A DNA stretch of 38,987 nucleotides, from NCBI GenBank assembly GCA_025997755.1, contig BNVA01000005.1, positions 1 to 38,987 of the forward strand, in the 5' to 3' direction. The notes under the pieces were generated by a model. It did not search any database. It worked only from the letters and a program-made list of their open reading frames with translations, and had not been told where the DNA came from. Shown piece by piece: positions 15,930-23,759 of this stretch (the first letter of the stretch is position 1; every line of letters begins with the position of its first letter). This DNA is from Spirochaetia bacterium. Lineage in GTDB: Bacteria > Spirochaetota > Spirochaetia > Treponematales > Breznakiellaceae. Position numbers and translations under genes: made by a program.

Positions 15930-15938
15930 ATTATAACA
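15930..15938 (-). promoter_or_regulatory. Extended -10 promoter upstream of argA
   Basis: Read on the minus strand, TGT precedes a perfect TATAAT (15935 to 15930). No good -35 is present. Transcription should start near 15923, which is the A of an in-frame ATG, so the argA message may be leaderless or begin translation at ATG 15899. Confidence 0.45.
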
Positions 15939-15965
15939 TAAGGCGCAAACCAAAGAAAAGCGGGT

Positions 15966-17954
15966 TTACTTAAACTTTTCCCTGAGCATGGCAAGCAGTT
16001 CATCGGGCGATTTTTCATCTTTTGTGCTATGCTGAAAATCATTATCAATAAGATTCTGAGGTATCTCCGCAAGAAAGGGGGACGGAACACATTCTGTAAG
16101 GTTTTGTCTGCGCTTTCTTTGGGTGCAGCTTGTGATAAAAAGTTTGCTTCTTGCCCGTGTTATGGCAACATAAAAAAGCCGCCGTTCTTCTTCGATGTTC
16201 TGCGCATTTTCCTCTATGCTGCGTTCATGCGGGATAATTCCGTCTTCCGCACCGGCTATAAACACAACGGGAAACTCAAGTCCCTTAGACGCATGAATTG
16301 TCATTAGTTGAACCTTACCCTTGTCCGTATCCGAATCTCCTTCATCCTTTGTCAACAGGCTTATTCTGTTTAGATACGGATAAAGCGTAGGATCAAAATT
16401 GTCAGGATTTTTTTCCCATGCCTCGATGGACTCAATTAAGTGCATTATATTTTGATATTTCCACCGTGCAAGTTTTTCATTTTTGTTGTACTCCGAGACA
16501 AGGTGCGACCAATAATCAATTTTTTCAACCATTTCCCGCACCTTTTTTGAAAGCCCCTTTCTTCCAAGTAGTTCCTCTCTCTGCGATTCTATAAACTTTA
16601 CAAACTCATCTATCTCAATTTTTGCTGTTTCCTGAAAGAGGGTGTTTTGCGCATAACGCATCTTGTTCATTGCATCCCACAACGAACATCTATTTTTTTT
16701 TGCCGTTTCTGATATTTGGTTGATCGTTACCTTGCCTATGCCGCGTTTCGGCGTGTTGATTATACGCAGGAGCTGGACATCATCATCTGTATTTCCTATA
16801 AGGCGCAGATAACTTAACATGTCTTTTATTTCTTTTCTTGAAAAAAAACTTTCGCCGCCCGATACTTTGTATGGTATATTTTGAGCAAGGAGCGACTCCT
16901 CTATTCTGTCAAACAATGAATTAGTTCTTACAAGAATTCCAAAATCATCGTATTTTAGCCCCTCCATAACTTTTTGAGAGCGTATACGCTCCGCGATAAA
17001 ATCAGCCTCCTCGCTTTCATTTCTTGCCTGCCAAAAGACAATCGGTTTACCGCCCGTATTCCCCGACCACAACCGTTTGTCCTTGCGGTTGCCGTTATTT
17101 GAGATAACGCCGTTTGCCGCATCCAGAATCGTTGTTGTGGAGCGGTAATTTTGTTCAAGTTTTATTTCCGCTACATCTGGAAAATCCTTTTCAAAGTTGG
17201 TGATGTTTTCGTAATTCGCACCCCGCCATGAATAAATTGATTGATCATCATCGCCTACGACGCATATATTTTTGTAGGCTAAAAGTTTCATAAGCTGATA
17301 CTGCAGTTTGCTTGTATCTTGAAATTCATCTATCATAATATAACGGTACCGTTCACGGTATTTTTTTAGAACATCGGGAAAGTTATTAAACAACTGCATA
17401 GGCAGTATTAAGAGATCGTCAAAGTCAAGCGCGTTGTAAACTTTAAGCTGCTGCTGGTACTCTTCAAAAACCGGTTTATATGCGGAGTTAACAGCGCTCC
17501 AGTCTGTCATTCCTGTTTTAATATCTGAAAATATTTTTGCAATTGTCCGTATATTGATCGTATCGCCTAACAGTTTACACTCACGCAGAGAATCTTTTAC
17601 TGCCTGTTCTTTATCCGTTTCGTCATAAATCGAAAAATTTTTACGGTAACCTAACACGTCAATCTCGTTACGCAATATTTGTACGCCGAATGCGTGAAAC
17701 GTACTTACGGTAAGAGAGTTTAATTTTTTGCCGGTTAATTCTTTTACCCTGCTTTCCATTTCTTTAGCAGCCTTGTTTGTAAATGTAAGGGCAAGAATTG
17801 AATGTTGAGGTATGCCTTTATCAAGCATATATGCAATGCGGTACGTTATTACACGGGTCTTCCCGGAACCGGCACCCGCGATAATAAGGACAGCTCCGTC
17901 TATAGTCCGCACGGCTTTTAACTGCGGCGGATTAAGTTCATTTTCAATATTCAT
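15966..17954 (-). CDS. rep: UvrD/Rep-family ATP-dependent DNA helicase
   Basis: Superfamily 1A 3'-5' helicase of 662 residues, acting in replication restart and repair. Motifs run in order: Q-motif LNPPQLKAV, Walker A AGAGSGKTRV near 26-35, Ia LTFTNKAAKEM, Ib STFHAFG, II MIDEFQDTS near 209-217, III VVGDDDQSIYSWRGA near 232-246, IV EQNYRST, V VQLMTIHASKGLEFPVVFI near 550-570, and VI EERRLFYVAITRA near 592-604. Length and the DDDQSIYSWRGA block fit Rep more than UvrD (longer, with a C-terminal extension), but PcrA naming is possible. No ribosome site is visible before ATG 17954. Upstream, an eight-codon mini-ORF with an AGGGGA site lies in the 54-base gap after the restriction gene. Confidence 0.93.
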   Translation of the reverse strand: MNIENELNPPQLKAVRTIDGAVLIIAGAGSGKTRVITYRIAYMLDKGIPQHSILALTFTNKAAKEMESRVKELTGKKLNSLTVSTFHAFGVQILRNEIDVLGYRKNFSIYDETDKEQAVKDSLRECKLLGDTINIRTIAKIFSDIKTGMTDWSAVNSAYKPVFEEYQQQLKVYNALDFDDLLILPMQLFNNFPDVLKKYRERYRYIMIDEFQDTSKLQYQLMKLLAYKNICVVGDDDQSIYSWRGANYENITNFEKDFPDVAEIKLEQNYRSTTTILDAANGVISNNGNRKDKRLWSGNTGGKPIVFWQARNESEEADFIAERIRSQKVMEGLKYDDFGILVRTNSLFDRIEESLLAQNIPYKVSGGESFFSRKEIKDMLSYLRLIGNTDDDVQLLRIINTPKRGIGKVTINQISETAKKNRCSLWDAMNKMRYAQNTLFQETAKIEIDEFVKFIESQREELLGRKGLSKKVREMVEKIDYWSHLVSEYNKNEKLARWKYQNIMHLIESIEAWEKNPDNFDPTLYPYLNRISLLTKDEGDSDTDKGKVQLMTIHASKGLEFPVVFIAGAEDGIIPHERSIEENAQNIEEERRLFYVAITRARSKLFITSCTQRKRRQNLTECVPSPFLAEIPQNLIDNDFQHSTKDEKSPDELLAMLREKFK

Positions 17955-18008
17955 AAAGTGTTCATATAAATTCAGTTTTCTTGTTCATATATTCCCCTGA
18001 AAAACAAT

Positions 18009-19736
18009 CTATATCCTTATCTCTTTATTACTACCAAATAATTTGAAGCAATCTCTGTATGTTGTTTCTCCTGCCTTAATATTTTCTGCAAGTAAAAGTA
18101 AATTAGCGGAGTTTATGACCGCGCCATTTATTTTTGTACGTATACTTAAATTTTTAATTTTATCTCCAATATTTTGAATAAAAGACGAAGATACAAATAA
18201 AAAAGTAAATGATTTTACATTACCGGGAAATTTTAACCACCATTCATTTTGGTTTATAGCAGCATCTCTTTTTTGGTTTTCTTCAATGTATCTTTGCATT
18301 TCATCTTGCTGTCCTATTGGTAAATTATAACCTTGCGAGTACGCTTTGGTGTCAATTATAGTACCGTTTACATCATAATATATTATTCCATCGGGTCTTC
18401 TTGAATAACCTAGCCTCATCCCCTTGAAATCAAGCTCATTTGTTAAAAGCGCAATTGTTTGGATTTCAAAATCACGGTTTGCATTACTATCATACGAGAG
18501 ATCGATTAAGTTTAAGTACTTATGATCTATATATTTCAATTTTTCACGTAACTCATCTTTTATTTCTGTTATCTCCGATTTCCCTTTTTTATTTTCTAAT
18601 GCAGGAATAGAAAGATGTGTTATTGTGTCGGAGATATTGTATTTACCGCTTGATGCAATAACATTCAATCCAATGTTTTTCATGCTCTCAATATCATCAA
18701 TAATTGTATTTGATGTTTCTGTAATTCCTTTTGTCTTTAAATACGAACAAATTTGATCTGCGGTTTTTGATTTTTTATTTATGCACTGAATAATATTTGC
18801 CCTACGCAGACGCAAATAATTTTTGTCTTTAGCTTTCGTAGCAAGCATTTCAAAGTAAACAATTTTCGGTATTTTCTTTTTACTTGATTTCCCAAATGCT
18901 TGTTTTAATTTTGTTTTCCCTTCAAGTGTTAAAATAAATGCATGTGATATTGTTTCTGTATATTCAGTATTGCCAAGTTTGATCATTATTTTTTTGCTCT
19001 CTCTTTTTACCCAGCCAATTCTTGCAAGCCAACCACAGATCATTCGGGCATATTTATCAGAGTCGCCTTCAACATTTTGCCGTATTTCCGTTTTGGATTC
19101 TGCAGATAATGCATCATGCAATCCTTGAACAAAAAGATTTTGCGGAACAGAAGTAAACCCAGCCTCGCCAACAATGCCTAAGTTTGCTCCTATTTCAAAT
19201 TTTGTTAAATGTGCATTTTCTTCATTAAGCAATGAAAGCACACGGACAGCTGGAGGGTATGACAAATAAGCAAGTCCTAAGACTTCTTTTTCTTGCTCTG
19301 AATCATCAATTGTTTCTGAAAAAAGTTTGCCAAACTGGTTTATTTCGCATAAATCAGTTTCAGCATCATAATCAAGAAAGCCTACTGAAATTGCCCATCT
19401 AAGAAAACCATCTGCTGACCAATCATCAATATATTCTTTATTGCCTTGACCATGAATTGCTGCCTGTACTATTCCCGAACATTTTGCTTGCTTTCGTGAG
19501 GCTTCTTTTCCTATTCCACTACCTTTTAAATCAGTATATGGAATTTGAATTTTATCTTTAGCGGATAATAAATTAATGAAACGAGTTTTTAGTTCTGCAT
19601 CCTCTACTAATGCAGCAATCTTTGTCGTGCGTAATTCCTTGTTGACAATAGAATCTGGAATAAAAAGACACACAAGTTTTTTCAATGAAGCTGTATTTGC
19701 TGGATTTTGTATCCACCCTAATGTTCTATTTTTCAT
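18009..19736 (-). CDS. FokI-like type IIS restriction endonuclease
   Basis: A 575-residue homologue of FokI over its whole length; FokI (about 580 residues) binds GGATG and cuts at a distance. The recognition part matches from the N terminus (TLGWIQNPA; YIDDWSADGFLRWA near 102-115; VEGDSDKYARM near 222-232). The C-terminal nuclease has the PD-(D/E)xK site: Asp449 in RRPDG, Asp462 and Lys464 in IDTKAY. The dimer-interface pair is kept (Asp478 and Arg482, equivalent to FokI D483 and R487). From memory, FokI base-contact residues N217, E220 and K225 correspond to Gln220, Glu223 and Lys228 here, so specificity may be similar but not certainly the same. The gene follows its methyltransferase by seven bases and is notably AT-rich, suggesting horizontal transfer. 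Confidence 0.93.
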   Translation of the reverse strand: MKNRTLGWIQNPANTASLKKLVCLFIPDSIVNKELRTTKIAALVEDAELKTRFINLLSAKDKIQIPYTDLKGSGIGKEASRKQAKCSGIVQAAIHGQGNKEYIDDWSADGFLRWAISVGFLDYDAETDLCEINQFGKLFSETIDDSEQEKEVLGLAYLSYPPAVRVLSLLNEENAHLTKFEIGANLGIVGEAGFTSVPQNLFVQGLHDALSAESKTEIRQNVEGDSDKYARMICGWLARIGWVKRESKKIMIKLGNTEYTETISHAFILTLEGKTKLKQAFGKSSKKKIPKIVYFEMLATKAKDKNYLRLRRANIIQCINKKSKTADQICSYLKTKGITETSNTIIDDIESMKNIGLNVIASSGKYNISDTITHLSIPALENKKGKSEITEIKDELREKLKYIDHKYLNLIDLSYDSNANRDFEIQTIALLTNELDFKGMRLGYSRRPDGIIYYDVNGTIIDTKAYSQGYNLPIGQQDEMQRYIEENQKRDAAINQNEWWLKFPGNVKSFTFLFVSSSFIQNIGDKIKNLSIRTKINGAVINSANLLLLAENIKAGETTYRDCFKLFGSNKEIRI

Positions 19737-19743
19737 ATATGTC

Positions 19744-21708
19744 TCAATAATTTGTGATCAAAACTTCTAATGTTTTGCTTTCCTTGTCTTTTACTTGATA
19801 ATTACAATTTGAATAATTTTTATTTATTTTATGAACAGTATATTTTTTAGACCAATCAAAAAGAATCTTGTTTTCAGTATTTTTGTGATAAAGTACATTT
19901 GAAAGTGCGAAACAAACATTCTTTTTGTTTAAATCATCCAGTAAAGAATATAAATCTTTTTCCTCGGCTTCGCCCCAATCGTGAAATCCTCTGTTACCAT
20001 CATTGTAAGAACCTGTTGTAATTAAATACGGCGGATCGCAATATATGAAATCTCCGTTTCCCATTGTGTTAAAGTTAATTTCACGAAAATCCCTAGTGAA
20101 ATATTCTATGTCTTTTTGTTTTATTTCTTTCATAAACATTATTAGATTTGCCTTGGTAGTTTCTGAAAAGCAGCTTCTATTTCTTCCAAAAGGATTATTA
20201 TATTCCAATTGGTTGTTAAATCTAAATTGATAATTAAAAGAAAAACAAGAAAGAGTAAATAAATCAATAGGATTTCCTGTTTTGTTATAATAATCCCTAA
20301 AAGCCTTGAAGCCTTTTTCATTGTCTTTAGATAGTTGATATTCATTTATTTTTTCATAAATCCGTCTTAACACGGAATTAATATCAGCATATTGAAACAT
20401 TCTAACCATCTCTACAACTTTATAATTCATATCATTACAAATAGTTTTTGAAGAAGCAATATTTGCTGTTATATTAAAACCGCCAGCAAATAAATCTATA
20501 AATGTGTTAATATTATTTGGGAAAAATTCAAATAATTGCGGCAGTATTTTATATTTGCCACCTATATAATTCATAGGACTTTTTACAAAACGCCGTCTAC
20601 CATTTGCAGAATACAAAGGTTGTGGACTAGCCACTTCACCAAGATATTCCGGGCTATTTTTAAAATCATAAACAATAGATTTGTTTTCTTTTTTTGCGTA
20701 AAAAATGTATTCGTAATGTTCCGTTTCTTCTTGTTGGATTTTTCCTTTGTATCGTTTATACGGAAGTGATTTTAATTTAACACTGCTTGCACTACAATGC
20801 TCTTTTAAAATATTTTTTATTGCTTTTGATTTAATTATTCCATCATCACTATAGCTAACAATAATATGCTTGAACTCTGCCTCTTTTATTAAATTCTCAA
20901 AAGCATCTTGTGCATTTGATTTTATACAATAATCAGATTTTAAACCTTGATACGGACGCACGCCTGTAATCCCTTTAACTTTTGGATTATCATATTTAGC
21001 AATCGTTTCCAGCACATGATAATTCGGAAGATATTGTCTACTATTGTAAGGCGGATCAAGATAAAGAATATCACCGCTTATTTTTTTTATTAGGTCTGCC
21101 GCATCTTCATTAAAACATATATTTCTATAACCATTATCAATTATCTGCAACCGAATCATTTCAAATTGTTTAAATGCTCGTTTGTCCCAATGTTTCAAAT
21201 AAGCTCCATACGTGCCTGTGATATTTGAAATAAATGGAACGCCTTCAATAAGACCAGCAAGTAAGTATTTATACTCACTTTTATTTAACAGTTTTTTGCT
21301 ATTCCAATCTTCTATTTGTTTCCGTATAAAATCAATACGCATTGCATTTTCTTCTGTGAAATACATTCTTGAATTATTGTTATACGGCGAATATGTATTT
21401 GTGATAAAGAAATTATCAGTTTTTTTAATTTTAGTTGTTTCAAGATAGGTTATAGGATCGACAATGCCGATCTTTTTCAGTTTTGGAAAAGAAGGCTGAT
21501 CGTTATTTTCAATAGATGCAGATGTTATAATGTGTGAAAAGTATAATATGTCGTTTGATGTAATTTGATAATATGGTTTAAAAAAACGTGAAACTGCCCC
21601 AGTTCCGCAAAACAAATCACAAAAAGCCTTATTTTCATTGCCGCAACAATGATCTATAACCGATTTTATATTTTGTAGAAGGTTGGCTTTACTCCCAATA
21701 TAGCGCAT
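19744..21708 (-). CDS. Two-domain adenine methyltransferase (M.FokI type)
   Basis: A 654-residue fusion of two D12-class (Dam-like) N6-adenine methyltransferases, the same design as M.FokI, in which each domain modifies one strand of the asymmetric site. Domain 1 (about 1-340) begins MRYIGSKANLL, has the AdoMet motif FCDLFCGTGAVS at 29-40 and the catalytic YLDPPYN at 216-222. Domain 2 (about 375-654) has SPMNYIGGKYKILPQL, FIDLFAGGFNIT at 403-414 and YCDPPYL near 556-562. I chose ATG 21708 because domain 1 starts there in the family; TTG 21723 adds five residues. It protects the genome from the endonuclease encoded next. AT-rich, as is its partner. Confidence 0.92.
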   Translation of the reverse strand: MRYIGSKANLLQNIKSVIDHCCGNENKAFCDLFCGTGAVSRFFKPYYQITSNDILYFSHIITSASIENNDQPSFPKLKKIGIVDPITYLETTKIKKTDNFFITNTYSPYNNNSRMYFTEENAMRIDFIRKQIEDWNSKKLLNKSEYKYLLAGLIEGVPFISNITGTYGAYLKHWDKRAFKQFEMIRLQIIDNGYRNICFNEDAADLIKKISGDILYLDPPYNSRQYLPNYHVLETIAKYDNPKVKGITGVRPYQGLKSDYCIKSNAQDAFENLIKEAEFKHIIVSYSDDGIIKSKAIKNILKEHCSASSVKLKSLPYKRYKGKIQQEETEHYEYIFYAKKENKSIVYDFKNSPEYLGEVASPQPLYSANGRRRFVKSPMNYIGGKYKILPQLFEFFPNNINTFIDLFAGGFNITANIASSKTICNDMNYKVVEMVRMFQYADINSVLRRIYEKINEYQLSKDNEKGFKAFRDYYNKTGNPIDLFTLSCFSFNYQFRFNNQLEYNNPFGRNRSCFSETTKANLIMFMKEIKQKDIEYFTRDFREINFNTMGNGDFIYCDPPYLITTGSYNDGNRGFHDWGEAEEKDLYSLLDDLNKKNVCFALSNVLYHKNTENKILFDWSKKYTVHKINKNYSNCNYQVKDKESKTLEVLITNY

Positions 21709-21714
21709 TTTTAC

Positions 21715-21744
21715 ATTATACAACTTCCTTGATATTTCTGTCTA
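21715..21744 (-). promoter_or_regulatory. Promoter of the restriction-modification pair (possibly leaderless)
   Basis: On the minus strand TAGACA (21744-21739) and TATAAT (21720-21715) are separated by 18 bases. Transcription would begin near 21708, the A of the methyltransferase ATG, so the message may be leaderless. An AAGGAAG stretch inside the promoter could serve as ribosome site only on read-through transcripts from upstream. Confidence 0.55.
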
Positions 21745-21766
21745 TTAGGCGTTGGGCGCAAAAATT

Positions 21767-22615
21767 TCACATACCTATCCTTACTACAACGATTTCCGGC
21801 GAATTGTTTATGCGGGGGATAAGGGGGTGGCGTGTCGTAAGTCCCACGCTGACGATTAGTGTTGTTCCGTCTAATTCGTAGATACCGCCTGTAAGCGCCG
21901 GAAACAAACCTTGCCCGGGCGCGTACAATCCGTTTGAAAAAAGTTTTGGAAAACGCCATTGTCCGCCGTGCGCGTGTCCTGCGAGCGCCAGATCAAACTT
22001 GAATCCGGAATAATTTTTTGCACGTTCGGGACGGTGTATTAAGAGTATTTTGTAAATGTTCATACCGGTTAACGGGTTAAAAATTTTTGCCGCTTCCATG
22101 CCGTCATATTTTTTATCTTCAAAATGTCTTTTATCAATATCGTCTACTCCGGCAAGGATTATATCATTTCCATTTATTTTAAGTCTAACAAAATCATCGC
22201 TTAGAATTTTTACATTCATGCTGTTTAGAATGGCTCTTATTTTTTTTATTTTTCTTGTGAAATACTCATGGTTGCCCGCTACATAGTACACAGGCGCGAT
22301 ACCTATGAGTCCGTGCAATAACAAAACCGTACCTGTATCATCGGAAATATCATCAAAGATGTCTCCGCCTAAAACAATTATATCAGGCACGGCAGCTTTT
22401 ATTTTTTCAAATAACGGTTCGTTTGCTTTGCCGTAAATATCACTGTGCAGGTCTGTAAGAAGCACTATACAAATAGGGTTACCCGGTCTCAGTTTGTCTG
22501 TTTGTATATTGTATTGGGTTGTTATCAATGATCTATGTGTAGCGCAGTCTGCCATGGTAATAATTAAAAAACAAGCGTATAAAAGTTTCGCGGTTACATT
22601 TATTCTTGACGGCAT
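21767..22615 (-). CDS. Calcineurin-like metallophosphoesterase (YaeI/LpxG-like), membrane-anchored
   Basis: A 282-residue binuclear-metal phosphoesterase. An N-terminal hydrophobic segment ending MADCAT could be a signal anchor or loose lipobox, so the catalytic domain is probably periplasmic or membrane-facing. The metal motifs are in order: LLTDLHSD (near 53), VLGGDIFDD (near 81), YYVAGNHEYF (near 112), LLIHRPE (near 194) and LALAGHAHGGQ (near 210). The DLH and GHAHGGQ forms and the length match the group containing YaeI and lipid A precursor hydrolases such as LpxG. Substrate is therefore likely a phospholipid or UDP-lipid intermediate, but this is inference. The start is immediately adjacent to the xseB stop, suggesting coupling. 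Confidence 0.85.
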   Translation of the reverse strand: MPSRINVTAKLLYACFLIITMADCATHRSLITTQYNIQTDKLRPGNPICIVLLTDLHSDIYGKANEPLFEKIKAAVPDIIVLGGDIFDDISDDTGTVLLLHGLIGIAPVYYVAGNHEYFTRKIKKIRAILNSMNVKILSDDFVRLKINGNDIILAGVDDIDKRHFEDKKYDGMEAAKIFNPLTGMNIYKILLIHRPERAKNYSGFKFDLALAGHAHGGQWRFPKLFSNGLYAPGQGLFPALTGGIYELDGTTLIVSVGLTTRHPLIPRINNSPEIVVVRIGM

Positions 22616-22846
22616 TTATGATTCATCAAATAAACCTAGCTGCACTTTTTCATCTTCGCCCGCTTCGGTTCCGTTTAAAAGAATTTCGATTCGGCTTTCC
22701 GCTTTTTCCAAATCTTTTTCTAAAGCGCGGGCAAGTTTGATTCCTTCTTCAAACGCTTTTATAGCTTCGTCTAACGGCACATCAGTCTTTCTTATTTTCT
22801 CGCCAAGCTCTTCAAGATGTTCAAGTCTTTCCTCAAAGTTTTTCAT
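22616..22846 (-). CDS. xseB: Exodeoxyribonuclease VII small subunit
   Basis: Small helical subunit (76 residues) that wraps XseA in exonuclease VII, a single-strand DNA exonuclease. The family core is complete: FEERLEHLEELGEKIRKTDVPLDEAIKAFEEGIKLARALEKDLEKAESRIEIL, comparable to xLExIVxxLExGxxxLExxLxxFExGxxLxxxCxxxLxxAExxV. The C-terminal tail is short and acidic. xseA is not adjacent, unlike in most genomes. It is placed 11 bases after recR and directly before the phosphoesterase gene. Confidence 0.92.
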   Translation of the reverse strand: MKNFEERLEHLEELGEKIRKTDVPLDEAIKAFEEGIKLARALEKDLEKAESRIEILLNGTEAGEDEKVQLGLFDES

Positions 22847-22857
22847 ATATGCTCCTC

Positions 22858-23445
22858 CTACATTGCTACACGTCCGCGCAGGCTGTGGGCAAGCGTTAGG
22901 CGATCCGCATACTCAAGATCGCCGCCCACAGGCAATCCCGAAGCAAGTCTTGTTACCTGTACCGGCGTGTCTTTTAAACGCCGCTGGAGATACAGGGCTG
23001 TAGTATCACCTTCTACGGTGGGGTTTAGCGCCAGTATCACTTCTTGAACACTCTCTTTTTGTAAACGTACCAAGAGTTTGCCTATGGAAAGATCATCGGG
23101 TCCTACGCCGTCCAGCGGGGCGATGAGTCCGCCTAATACATGAAAGCGCCCACGGTATTCACGGGAGTCTTCTATCACACGGAGGTCTTGGGCTTTTTCC
23201 ACAACGCATAGCAGCGCGGAATCACGGCTTGTGTCGGCGCAGATAGGGCAGGGATCGCTTTCCGTCCAGTTTCCGCAGATAGAACAACGCTTTATCGAAT
23301 CGTGCAGCGTATCCAGCGATGCAGCAAAGGCTCTGGCATAAGACGGATCGGTTTCAAGGATATGATAGGCAAGCCGCCCCGCGCTCTTTCTGCCTATGCC
23401 GGGGAGCTTTGAAAACAGCCCTACAAGCGTGTCTAGGGCGTTCAT
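22858..23445 (-). CDS. recR: Recombination protein RecR
   Basis: Ring-forming recombination mediator that acts with RecO (encoded at 5839-6480). The 195 residues show an N-terminal helix-hairpin-helix (LVGLFSKLPGIGRKSAGRLAYHIL), a C4 zinc finger (CSICGNWTESDPCPIC, near 56-71), a Toprim domain (LLCVVEKAQDLRVIE; EVILALNPTVEGDTTALYL) and the C-terminal VTRLASGLPVGGDLEYADRLTLAHSL. All are standard. ATG overlaps the ybaB stop (ATGA). The order dnaX-ybaB-recR is widely conserved in bacteria, which supports all three calls. Confidence 0.97.
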   Translation of the reverse strand: MNALDTLVGLFSKLPGIGRKSAGRLAYHILETDPSYARAFAASLDTLHDSIKRCSICGNWTESDPCPICADTSRDSALLCVVEKAQDLRVIEDSREYRGRFHVLGGLIAPLDGVGPDDLSIGKLLVRLQKESVQEVILALNPTVEGDTTALYLQRRLKDTPVQVTRLASGLPVGGDLEYADRLTLAHSLRGRVAM

Positions 23446-23759
23446 AATGAGGGAAACCCCGGGGGCAGTCCCATTCCGCCTGCCAAAGCGCCCATTTCAC
23501 TTTGCACCGCATCTTTTAACTTGTCGCGAGCCTGCGAGAATGCCGCCTTTATCAGGTCTTGCAGCATCTCAATGTCTTCCACCGCCTCCGGCGCTATGCG
23601 TACAGCCTGAACCTCGGCGCGTCCGTTAAGGTCTATCTCGACCATACCGCCGCCCGCAGATCCGGTTACGCTTACCGTGTCCAGTTTCGCATTGAAAGCG
23701 CCCATCTGTTCCTGAATTTTTTGGGCGTTTTTTAGTATATCAAATGGATTTATGTTCAA
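23442..23759 (-). CDS. ybaB: YbaB/EbfC-family nucleoid-associated protein
   Basis: Small dimeric DNA-binding protein of 105 residues. The N-terminal helix (INPFDILKNAQKIQEQMGAFNAKLDTV), beta hairpin with GSAGGGMVEIDLNGRAEVQAVRI and the helix VEDIEMLQDLIKAAFSQARDKLKD match the family. The C-terminal tail is Gly/Pro-rich. The start is TTG at 23759, overlapping the dnaX stop as TTGA, with a strong GGAGGAG ribosome site. In Borrelia the homologue EbfC binds upstream of erp operons; a role in gene regulation or nucleoid structure is likely here. Confidence 0.92.
   Translation of the reverse strand: MNINPFDILKNAQKIQEQMGAFNAKLDTVSVTGSAGGGMVEIDLNGRAEVQAVRIAPEAVEDIEMLQDLIKAAFSQARDKLKDAVQSEMGALAGGMGLPPGFPSL

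Noticed and set aside
21711..21959. 82-residue Arg-rich reading frame on the minus strand
   Set aside because: It lies in another frame of the metallophosphoesterase gene, has no family similarity and no ribosome site.
22494..23003. 169-residue plus-strand reading frame opposite xseB and recR
   Set aside because: It crosses three well-identified minus-strand genes and has no recognisable domain.
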